This document shows, piece by piece, positions 54,350-64,000 of a stretch of 64,000 nt of DNA. Within the stretch, counting starts at the first letter, position 1; each line of letters opens with the position of its first letter. The position numbers and the translations under genes were made by a program. Source of the DNA: Rhizophagus irregularis (Eukaryota > Glomeromycota > Glomeromycetes > Glomerales > Glomeraceae); contig NC_089439.1 in the NCBI RefSeq assembly GCF_026210795.1, positions 1,798,001-1,862,000 on the forward strand, in the 5' to 3' direction. The notes under the pieces are model-generated. The model did not search any database. It saw only the letters and a list, made by a program, of their open reading frames with translations, and was not told the origin of the DNA.

Positions 54350-56485
54350 AGGGCTAATATTTACGATCACGTATTATTACGGAATATTTTGACCGTAATA
54401 CTTCGGAACATTTACGATCACGTATTATTTTGATCGTAATGCTTCAGAACAATTGCGATATCGTAATTCTACGAAATATTTTGACCATAATGCTTCAGAA
54501 CATTTTCGATCACGTATTATTACGGAATATTTCGATCGTAATGCTTCGGAATATTTATGATATCGTAATTCTATGGAATATTTTGATCGTAATGCTTTGG
54601 AACAATTACGATATTGTAATTCTATGGAATATTTCAATTGTAATACTTCAAAACATTTACGATATCGTAATTCTACGGAATATTTTGATCGTAATGAATC
54701 GGAACATTTACGATATCATATTATTACAGAATACTTTGATCGTAATGCTTCGGAACATTTACGATCACGAATTATTTCGGAATATTTTGATCGTAATACT
54801 TCGGAACATTTTCGATCACATATTATTTCGGAATATTTCGATCATAATAAATCAGAACATTTACGATCACGAATTATTTCAGAATATTTCAATCATAATG
54901 CTTCGGAATATTTACGATATCGTAATTCTATGGAATATTTCGATCGTAATGCTTCGGAACAATTGCGATATCGTAATTCTATGGAATATTTCGATCGTAA
55001 TACTTTGAAACATTTTTGATCACGTATTATTTCGGAATATTTAGATCGTAATTAATCGGAATATTTACGATATCGTATTATTACGGAATACTTTGATCGT
55101 AATGCTTCGGAACATTTACGATCATGAATTATTTTGGAATATTTCGATCGTAATGCTTTGGAACATTTTCGATCACGTATTATTTCGGAATATTTCGATC
55201 ATAATAAATCGGAACATTTACAATCACGAATTATTTCGGAATATTTCGATCGTAATGCTTTGGAATATTTACGATATCGTAATTCTATGGAATATTTCGA
55301 TCGTAATGCTTCAGAACAATTACGATATCATAATTCTATGGAATATTTTGATCATAATGCTTCGGAACAATTGCGATATCGTAATTCTATGGAATATTTC
55401 GATCGTAATGCTTTGAAACATTTTCCATCACGTAATTCTACAGAATATTTTGATCGTAATGCTTCAGAACATTTACGATCATGAATTATTTCAGAATATT
55501 TTGATCGTAATGCTTCAGAACATTTATGATTATGTAATTCTATGGAATATTTCGATCGTAATGCTTCGGAACATTTTTGATCACATATTATTACAGAATA
55601 TTTTGACCGTAATACTTCGAAACATTTTCGATCACGAATTATTTTGGAATATTTCGATCGTAATGCTTCGAAACAATTGCGATATCGTAATTCTACGGAA
55701 TATTTCGATCGTAATGCTTCAAAACATTTTCGATCACGTAATTCTACAGAATATTTTGATCGTAATACTTCAGAACATTTACGATATCGTAATTCTACGA
55801 AATATTTTGATCGTAATTAAGGTTGCTTGTCTAAACCTCTTCAAAATTCTACGATTAGTTTCGTCAAAATTTTACTATAGATTTATTATAGTTTCGGCAG
55901 AGTTTTGGCAGTTTCGGAATTTATAATAAGTTTTGGCAGTTTCACCTTTCTCCAAAGTTTCGCCAGTTTTTTAGTATAACTTTAATATAGTTTCGGCAGA
56001 ATTTCGCTTTTCGGTGAAACGCCATCTTGCCTAAACCTCTAGTTTCAGCAAGCAACCTTAATCGTAATGCTTCGAAACATTTTTGATCACATAATTCTAC
56101 GAAATATTTCAATCGTAATGCTTCGGAATATTTACGATCATGAATTATTTCAGAATATTTCGATCATAATGCTTCGGAACATTTACGATCACGTAATTCT
56201 ACAGAATATTTTGATCATAATACTTCAGAACATTTTTGATCACGTATTATTACGGAATATTTTGACCGTAATGCTTTGAAACATTTTCGATCACGAATTA
56301 TTTTGGAATATTTTGATCGTAATGCTTCAGAACATTTACGATATTATAATTCTACGGAATATTTCGATCGTAATGCTTCAGAACATTTTCGATCACGTAA
56401 TTCTACGGAATATTTCGATCATAATGCTTTGGAACATTTACGATCACGAATTATTTTGGAATATTTTGATCGTAAAATTACGTAG
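54350..56485. repeat. 51-bp satellite, about 36 copies
   Basis: Consensus GAATATTTCGATCGTAATGC, TTCGGAACATTTACGATCAC, GAATTATTTCG, 51 bp. Because 51 is divisible by three, two frames stay open for up to 190 codons as 17-residue repeats (MEYFDRNASEHLRSR-like and NISIVMLRNIYDHVIL-like). It is broken at 55818-56060 by a MITE. The open frames follow from unit length and are probably not genes. Confidence 0.92.
55818..56060. mobile_element. 243-bp hAT-type MITE, copy 1
   Basis: Ends TAAGGTTGCTTG and CAAGCAACCTTA, 8-bp duplication ATCGTAAT at 55810-55817 and 56061-56068. The interior has TTTCGGCAGAGTTTTGGCAG-like repeats. Copy 2 is at 57995-58238. Confidence 0.92.
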
Positions 56486-56970
56486 ATTTACGGAAATCCA
56501 TAAATCTACGAAACATTATGCCGTAAATGTACGTAATTTTATGAAAATCTGTAAACTTACGGAATATTATGCCGTGTTTAAATTCCTGATGTAGTTTCTG
56601 TATATCAAAATGGGAAACAAATTGTCAAATCTTTAGCAATAAGTATTGAACCTCCTGGACTTTCATCTGATCTTTTAAAGTTAGCTCTTTTTACTAATGA
56701 TATACCAAATGCGAATATATCAGTTGACTTTCAAAAAGATAATTCAAAAGATTGGCATATAATATTAAAAGGAATTCAAGAAAACTTAGAAATATTAATT
56801 TTTTTAAAGGCTACACATATTAGATTCATATGGAATGATGATTATAATGATATCAATAATTCTCAAGCAGAAATTCACAAAAATGCCTTTAATATTTTAA
56901 TGAGTAATGCTACAAATATTCATCTTCCTCTAGCATAAGGTTTAACTACCCGAAATAACCTTTTATATAA

Positions 56971-57166
56971 CCCTATAAAAATGAAATGTGTTGAATTTGT
57001 TTTATATTTGTGCTCATGTGTAATAAATGTCTAAAAAAGCACCATTTTATCCGATTTATGTCTTATTACAAGAAAACAAAAATTAAACAAAATGGTGCTT
57101 TTTTAGATATTTATTACACATGAGCACGAATTTAAAATAAATTTAACACATTTCATTTTTATAGGG
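56971..57166. mobile_element. 196-bp fold-back MITE with TAA target
   Basis: CCCTATAAAAATGAAATGTG starts a nearly perfect inverted repeat of about 78 bp per arm, closing at 57166. TAA flanks it at 56968-56970 and 57167-57169. Removing it with one TAA joins the reading frame of the surrounding gene (LLYNHVIDLL). Confidence 0.88.
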
Positions 57167-57994
57167 TAATCATGTTATTGATCTTTTAAGAATCCAAAAA
57201 CTTGAGTGGTTTGGGAACGCTCACACAACTTCTGGGGTACAGTTTGTATCCCGTTTGAGTAACCTTATCTGGTATATTGATCCACATCGCAGCAAGTTTA
57301 TTCAACGATCATATCATTTTCCAAAATTTATAGAAGAATTACCAGAATATAAAGCAAGTTCATCTTATAATCAATACTACAATAATTCACATCATAAAAA
57401 AATAGAAATTCAAGCAAAAACTTTGAAACGTCATGTAGAAGCTCTAGAAAATTCATTAATTCAACCGTGGGCAAGTGATAAAAAATGGGTACAATTTATC
57501 GATGAAGTTATTCAATTATGTGCGACATCAAAAAAGTATGTAGAATATTTAGATAATGTAAATAATAGGATGCACATTATTCATAGCAGTAGTATACCTA
57601 TACGAAATGGAATTGATCACATAAAAGTATTAGATATTAATAAAACTTCATCAATGAGTAATAAATATACCGATATTATTAATTTAATGCAAGATAAGGC
57701 TGAGTATGATCCTATCTGCATTGACAATCTTATTCCACATAATGTTTTTCAAGCTGCATATTTGGAAGGAATGGAACTTCCATTTAATATTACATTATAT
57801 CGTTACTATAGTGGGAATTATATTGGTACTTTAAATTGGATTTGGAAAAGACCAGATACCGTTGAGTTATTTGATAAAACTAAAGAGTCACAATCTTTAC
57901 TAAAAGCGCATGAGTCATTACCAAAATACAGTACACGGCAAATGAGAAAAATGTGATTAATAAAGTAAGTTAAACTTTTTAAATAAATCTTAAC

Positions 57995-58238
57995 TAAGGT
58001 TGCTTATCTAAACCTCTTCAAAATCCTACGATTAGTTTCGTCAAAATTTTACTATAGATTTATTATAGTTTTGGCAGAGTTTCAGCAGTTTTAGCATTTA
58101 TAATAAGTTTCGGCAGTTTCGCCTTTCTCCAAAGTTTCGCCAGTTTTTTAATATAACTTTAATATAGTTTCAGCAGAATTTCGCTTTTCGGCGAAATGCC
58201 ATATTGCCTAAACCCCTAGGTTTCGGCAAGCAACCTTA
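57995..58238. mobile_element. 244-bp hAT-type MITE, copy 2
   Basis: Same family as 55818-56060; ends TAAGGTTGCTTA and CAAGCAACCTTA, target ATCTTAAC / ATCTTTAC (7 of 8 bases). It lies inside an intron of the DDE-type gene (57966 to about 58281). Confidence 0.9.
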
Positions 58239-58463
58239 ATCTTTACAAAATGTAATGCTTAAAATTTTTTTATATTGTATAGTATTCACTTTATACATGA
58301 TTGTCACCTGCTATATTATGTACACTATATCAAGAACTTACTGGAAATGCGATAAGCAATTCAAATTTAATATCTCAAAAAGTACAAGAATGCATAAAAT
58401 TGATGTATGAAACTCAAGATCCAAATATTGTATTTGATTTACGAAAAAATGGAGGATTTAAAG

Positions 58464-58758
58464 AGGACCCCGGATATCTAATATAAAGGTCATAATGGAC
58501 TTTTGGCCAAAAACACCCCTTTTTGCTGAAACTCAAAAAATAGTTTTTTGTAAATATCTCAGCATCCAGTAATTCAATTTTAATGAACATTTTTTTATTT
58601 TGTAGCCCTCATTTAGCTCTACAATTTAAAAAAAGTTCATCAAAATTGGACCACTGGATGCCGAGATATTTACAAAAAACGATTTTTGAGCCCCTGAAAA
58701 ATGGGCCAATCTGCCGAAAGTGTGACTTATGACCTGTTTTGGAGATATCCGGGGTCCT
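58464..58758. mobile_element. 295-bp hAT-type MITE in an exon
   Basis: Ends AGGACCCCGGATATCT and AGATATCCGGGGTCCT are exact inverted repeats; the 8-bp target ATTTAAAG is duplicated at 58456-58463 and 58759-58766. The frame of the DDE-type gene continues in phase once it is removed. The interior has a second inverted pair (GTAAATATCTCAGCATCCAG / CTGGATGCCGAGATATTTAC). Confidence 0.93.
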
Positions 58759-60947
58759 ATTTAAAGGAACTAAATTTGATGAATTTTGGAATGAAATGGA
58801 TGCATATTTTAATGAAGTAAGTAATTTAATTAATAATCCAATTTAATATTAAAAGTATTAATATGAATATTTTGATTTTATTTAAAGATTGTTTTAGCAG
58901 TACATGATCGATGACATACCTCAAATTTGTATATGCCAGTTGCAATATCAATTCAAGAACTACGTGAAAGTATTATAGAACGCCTAAAAGTTAAGCATGA
59001 TGAAGAAAAATTTTCAACAATTTCAGTTCTAAGCAGTGAGTGGATTAGACTCCAATTTTGGCCGAAAAACATCTATACAAAAACTGCTATACAATATTCT
59101 GGTCGATTTAACATTTCTTATAAAGTGCAAAGTAGATTTCTCTGAAAATCTCATTCTGATGCACATTATTGTGCTGCATTTTTTCGTTATACAAGGCTTT
59201 TTGTTATCAAATTTCGAAATTTCACCTGCTTTATATCTGCAGATGACAAACATAAAGTTCCAATCGGAGAAATAGTTGAAACATCAACAGGAGTTCGCAA
59301 TAAAGCTACATTAGCATTTGCTGATATGGAGTTAACATCATGTGATCATGATTTTACAAAACTTTCAATAACATCATTGGTTTCATTATTATGTAACATT
59401 CCTAAAGATATCAGCGAAAGTTTCTATCAAGGGCAAGTATATGTATCCTATAAGGACTCTGTTTTTCAACCTAGCTCAGCACTTATGCATTCTGCTGAAT
59501 GGTTAAAGTGTTTACGTGAAAAATATACTATTTTGCTTGAAATGCTAATTATTTATACTGATGGTGGCGCTGACCATCGAACTACATTTGGTTCTGTTCA
59601 ACTTGCAATGATTTGTCTGTTTTTGGAAGGAGATTTTGATTTTTTAGCAGCAGTTCGAACAGCATCATATCATTCATGGTCAAATCCTGCAGAATGTATA
59701 ATGTCATTATAAATCTTGGATTACAAGGTGTAGCCTTAAAGAGAAGTGATATGAGTTCTGATTCTAAGAAAGTTTTTAAAAATTTGGGAACAATGGAAGA
59801 AATTCGAAATGCAGCATTATACAATCAAACTTTAAGCGAGGAAATGAAAATAGCTATCAAAGATACTCAAGAAATTTTACAAAATAGAACTACCTGATTG
59901 AAATTACATAATCAGAAATTTAAGTGTATTGACCCAGCTACTCACGAAGAAATTAATAATTTATTTGATGTAAGTATTTTGATTTGTATTTACATGGATA
60001 TATAAGCAATACGTGCTTAATTTGGCTATTTTATTGGGTAAAAATATAGATTTTAAAAAAGGTTGATCCTACCGTTACTCAAAATAATACTTCAAAAAAT
60101 AAACTTCGTACTTGTGTTGATTTACAAGAATTTATTAAATCTCATTATTTAGTTCGAGAATATTCATTCCAGGTATGATTTTACATTATAGATTATTTAT
60201 TTTCTTTGAAATTATTACTTTTACTTATATTGGCTATTTTAAGATCAAAAAGTGCAGAAAAAATGAATGTGTTATTTGTGGTCCTATTCGATTACCACAG
60301 GAGATTTTTAATCAATTACACTTTATACCAGACCCACAAATTTCAAGTGGTATGGTAATTTTATATTTTTTAACAATTTTGGTTTTTCTTATTTATTAAA
60401 ATTTAATTTAGATCCCGATCACTATCAAGATTTCAATTCACTATACGGATGTAATACTACTGAAATTGACCTTCCAAGTAAAAAAAATAACCCTGTATGT
60501 CAAGAGCTTGCACCAGATGGAATGTTAGTTGCTGCAAGGGTTTGTGATTTTGCTCTTTGTACATCTTGCACAAAATTACGCTGCATCTTCAGTAAATATG
60601 TATTAAGAGAATCTGATAGTGAAATATTGCAAACAGCTATGAAAATGTTTGCATATACATGTGGTTCGCCTATTGTTCCAGAAAATCATCCTTTATATAA
60701 TAAGGTGTTTGTTAGAATGAATTTGACTTGTGATTCACCAATTGAGTAGACTTATTATTCATATAGAATTGAACATTCACAAGTTTGTTACTATTGTGGC
60801 GAGGAGGATAAGCTTATCAACCCATCACCAGAAGTTTTATCCCGATTTAGAACAGTATATCCTTTATGCGAGGTTTGTCAAGAAAATGGTGTAACTTTTT
60901 TTACAAAAGGTAAACTTCAAATGAAAAAAAGCAACGTGTATAATTGA

Positions 60948-62760
60948 AAATAATACTAAAATATAAAATAAAGAATAGTTACTTTTTTACATTTAAAAAA
61001 AGAATATAAAATCCCCTCTTATTTTAAAAGTTTTTAATATTGTAAAAAAAATTAATATAATAAATACTTCCCCCCTCAATTTTTACGCTCAATAATACTG
61101 TAAAAAAAATCTGTAATTTTTTTTTTGACCCCACCCCCCCTCTTTTTTTAGAGAAGATTCTTGTTAAATATAATTGTTTATTGGAACGGCCTAAGCACAA
61201 AATAATAATTCTATTCGTATAATAGATAATTTTTACGCTTCACACAAATTTCAACTTGCATTTAATTGAAATTTCAAAATTTACTTGAAATTTATGCATT
61301 GTAAATTAATTACCATAATTTAATTAAATTTTATTATATGTGCAGTATACATAGATATTAAATTTAACAATAATTTATTCGGAATTTCCACTTTATAAAT
61401 TTGTAAATTAAATTTAAAATCATAAAATTTACAATAAATATTACCATTTCAATCTATAAATCAAATTTAGTGGAGATTTCTTAATTGCAATCGGGATAAC
61501 AAAATTTATCAGCTATTTCTGAGCCATAAACGTCATGCACATCATGCCACTTCGACCAGTGAGTTCAATATGTTTATTTGAAGTTTTTGAAAAAAAAATG
61601 AAAAAATGAAGTATTGAGAAATTTGAGGGAGTTTGGGGTATATTTATACTTTTTTAAAAAAACCTTTTACACAGTAGATGATTTTTACACAGTAGATGAT
61701 ATGGGAACTTCGATGTACAAAATTCACAAGATCAAGATTTGTTTATATATTTTACTATATTGACTCATAAAATCTTGAATCTTGATAAAAAAAAAAATCT
61801 CTTTTTTTTTAAATATTTATAGGAGTAAAAATGGAAAACTATAGGGGTGTGAGGTATATCGATCGTGATATATTACATCGATCCGATTCCTAAACTAGTA
61901 ATATGAATCTTTTAACTTACCAAACTACAAATTAAAAAAACTTTTTTATTTATAAATTGCGTAATATCACTACAGAATCTAAAATATCATCTCATTAATC
62001 AATTACAAGATTTGTTATTTTTTTTATAGTATTACAAGATCCTATTTCTGATAGAGATTTAGTAAATGTAAGATAAAATTTATAATTATGTAAAAAAAAA
62101 TCTCAATTATTTTTTAAAAAAAAAATAAAAAAAAAATAAAAAAAATGTAAATCCTCATGACTAAATTTAGGGGTATATCGATCATGAGTCACATTTATCA
62201 CATCGAATTTTCTAATGTATTAGATCTGGAAACTAATAATATAATATGAATCTTTTTATTAAACTACCAAACTACCATCAAATTAAAAAAAAAACTTTTT
62301 TATTATAAATTGCGTAATACCACTACAGAATCATTTCTCCTAAAATACCATTTCATTATTATCAGTTAAAAAATTTGTTTCATAAAGGAAATAAAATCTT
62401 GAATCTTGATAAAAAAAAAATCTGATCTTGATATTAATATTGAAAATCCTCATGAGTCATTACTAATATTTATAGGGGTATATCGATGGTGAGTCATATT
62501 TATCATATCATATCGATCGATTCCTAATTTTCTATGTATTAGATTTGGAAACTAGTAATATAAATCCTTTTAACATTATAACTTCATTACAGGATCTTAA
62601 AATATTATTTACAAGATTATCATATAAGAAAAAAGGAAATAATCACAAATAATAAAAATTCAACACTAATTCAACCGAAATACGCTTGATACTTTAAGAA
62701 TATTAAGTATGAACTCTAAATTCGGGTTTCTTTTTTATGACGTACCAGTACTCACCAAAC
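60948..62760. repeat. AT-rich region with a 300-bp tandem repeat
   Basis: No gene. From about 61730 a unit of 305-320 bp is repeated three times; TATAGGGGTATATCGATC-like blocks stand near 61850, 62168 and 62473, each followed by CTAGTAATATGAATCTTTT and a T/A-run. Confidence 0.7.
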
Positions 62761-63650
62761 CTCCTTGTTAAGTCCTTTGTTAGAAAAATCTATGACCTCG
62801 CATACTAAGAAAGCAACACCTGTAGTGTATACACTTTTGGCACTTCATGAAAGAATGATCATAATTAATGACAAAGAAGCATACAAAATCACTAGAAACC
62901 AGGTGACAACTTCAAAATCAATTTGTGCACATGTAAACAATGAATAACACTCAATAATAAAATATAATAAATATAATATATTGTTATAATAATATTATTA
63001 AAATTTTATTAATTACATTATTATAGAATTTTATATATCATATCCAGATATACTTTTAAAAGCTGGAAATTGATCATCTAGGGTTGAGTTCATGCAGTTA
63101 CAGGTCATCAAATTGTGTGACCCAACCCAACTAAATACGAGTCGGATTAATAATCCAGGTTTGACCCGACCCTTTCGGAACACTAAGTTAATTTCTAGTA
63201 AAAAAATCATTTATCACTCGAGGGTGATTTGTGGTTAGATCGTTCATTGTTTAGAGTGAATAAAAGCAATTAACATGATTAGAATATAAAATAATTATAA
63301 CGTATTTTATGTTCAACAACTTATGTAGGTTACTCCTATGACATTCGAAATAAAATAATTTTTAAATTTTATTTTTTATTTTTATTTTTAACATGACGAC
63401 AGAAACTAGAAATAGAAAAAGCCTATAAAGTTATATCCTAAACTAAAAAAAAACAAAATGTTTGAGGCCAACTTAAATAAATATATTATCGAAAGATGTT
63501 TTCGTTCTTCTATATGGTCAAAGTTGTCATCTCATGAGCGCCGCAATGTAGCCAAATAAAATATTACATAATTGATATTCAAACCCTTTATTTTCAGTAC
63601 ACAAGAAAATGACAATAGATTTGGTAAATTCTTGTATTAGCAATGATTCA
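62761..63650. other. Spacer with a possible hAT-MITE fragment
   Basis: The 60-codon frame at 62765-62947 has no motif. At about 63160-63187, GACCCGACCC-TTTCGGAACACTA resembles the right end of the 923-bp hAT element (ACCC-ATTCGGAACTCTA, 8701-8717), so a related element end may be present; no TSD was seen. Confidence 0.35.
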
Positions 63651-63654
63651 TGCA

Positions 63655-64000
63655 TCAGCAACTAGGAAAATGCTAGTACCCCGGTACTATTCAAGAAAGT
63701 CTGCTTAGATTGAATAGTACCCGGGGGGATACTATAGAAGGAGGGTAGTACCATTAAAAGGGGGTATATTGGAAGGGATACATTTGATTTTGTTACAATT
63801 AAATAAATTAGTGCATAAATTTGATTAATTTTAAGTCAGAATATGGTTAGTATCCGGGGTACTATTCAAAATCGAATTTTGATTAGTACCGGGGTATTTT
63901 TCAAAATACCCGAATATGAATTTGAATAATACCCCGGTACTATTTGAAGGGGTACTATTATAAGGGGTACTGTATGCAGCGCTATACGGTACACCCATCA
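63655..64000. repeat. GTACCGGGGTACTATT repeat cluster at the window edge
   Basis: AGTACCCCGGTACTATTCAA and its complement occur at least five times in both orientations (63671, 63711, 63850, 63880, 63925). This looks like the end of a palindromic element cut by the window border. Confidence 0.6.

Larger units (their letters stand above)
56596..60947 (+). pseudogene. DDE-type transposase-like gene with C-terminal zinc motifs, decayed
   Basis: A multi-exon reading runs from about 56596 (IEPPGLSSDLLKLALFTNDI) through HVIDLLRIQKLEWFGNAHTT (57172), a long helical block to 57953, an intron with a MITE, exon 58282-58818, VLAVHDR at about 58895, SADDKHKVPIGE at 59241, then IIYTDGGADHRTTFGSVQLA (59548) and YHSWSNPAECIMS (59669): an acidic pair and glutamate spaced like a DDE enzyme. 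C-terminal cysteine motifs: CRKNECVICG, CTSCTKLRC, CYYCGEED and CEVC, ending at 60945-60947. Stops at about 56936, 57954, 58298, 58912, 59143, 59896 and 60747, a frameshift near 59709, and three MITEs kill it. I recall similar TDGG-DHR proteins from sponges and cnidarians; unchecked. Confidence 0.6.

Noticed and set aside
54430-55484. Long open frames of 107-192 codons in the satellite
   Set aside because: They follow from a 51-bp unit and are open in two frames at once; no start context, introns or non-repetitive sequence supports a gene.
62765-62947. 60-codon open frame near the right end
   Set aside because: No motif, no splice or promoter context, surrounded by AT-rich repeats.

Overview
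Eukaryotic, very AT-rich, transposon-saturated DNA. The gene content fits an arbuscular mycorrhizal fungus of the Rhizophagus type (Glomeromycotina): a Crinkler effector gene, a TKL-like kinase relic, a SAM-domain gene, Plavaka and hAT transposases, short introns (about 60-125 bp) with GTAAGT/TAG ends, and repeated gene families I associate with Rhizophagus. The species call is inference; nothing in the window names it.

Layout. 1-12044: a large repeat body made of tandem intron-like units, opened by a 6.5-kb hAT element (2376-8858, holding two smaller 8-bp-TSD elements) and by a 0.9-kb element (10161-11055, itself nested). 12045-19790: the host-like gene island: an unknown gene fragment cut by a 0.5-kb hairpin element, a SAM-domain gene, a Crinkler gene broken by a 5'-truncated LINE, a kinase relic, and a small secreted protein on the minus strand. 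19790-27380: gene-poor, with a tRNA-like sequence, a TAA-TSD MITE and a second intron-like array (23690-25270). 27385-30257: a decayed copy of an uncharacterised five-exon gene between direct repeats. 30868-41773: one transposase-like gene (minus) split by an apparently intact hAT (31411-35146, 724-aa transposase in five exons) and by a 3.66-kb element (35351-39006) that carries a third intron-like array. 42558-46770: the intact paralog of the five-exon gene. 46886-50053: Plavaka-like pseudogene. 50830-53730: satellites and a third, divergent paralog of the five-exon family. 54350-56485: a 51-bp satellite. 56596-60947: a decayed DDE-type gene carrying three MITEs. 60948-64000: repeats only.

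The most unusual signal is the intron-like array: dozens of about 110-bp units, each reading as a compact spliceosomal intron (GTAAGTTT ... CTAAC ... T-tract, TAG) between conserved 30-41-nt 'exons', in which two hairpins place the 5' splice site and the branch-point-like CTAAC at or next to a loop. At 35351-39006 the array lies inside an element with inverted ends (CATCAGCAAGTTT); removing that element makes the host reading frame continuous. All functional readings of the arrays are inference from raw sequence.
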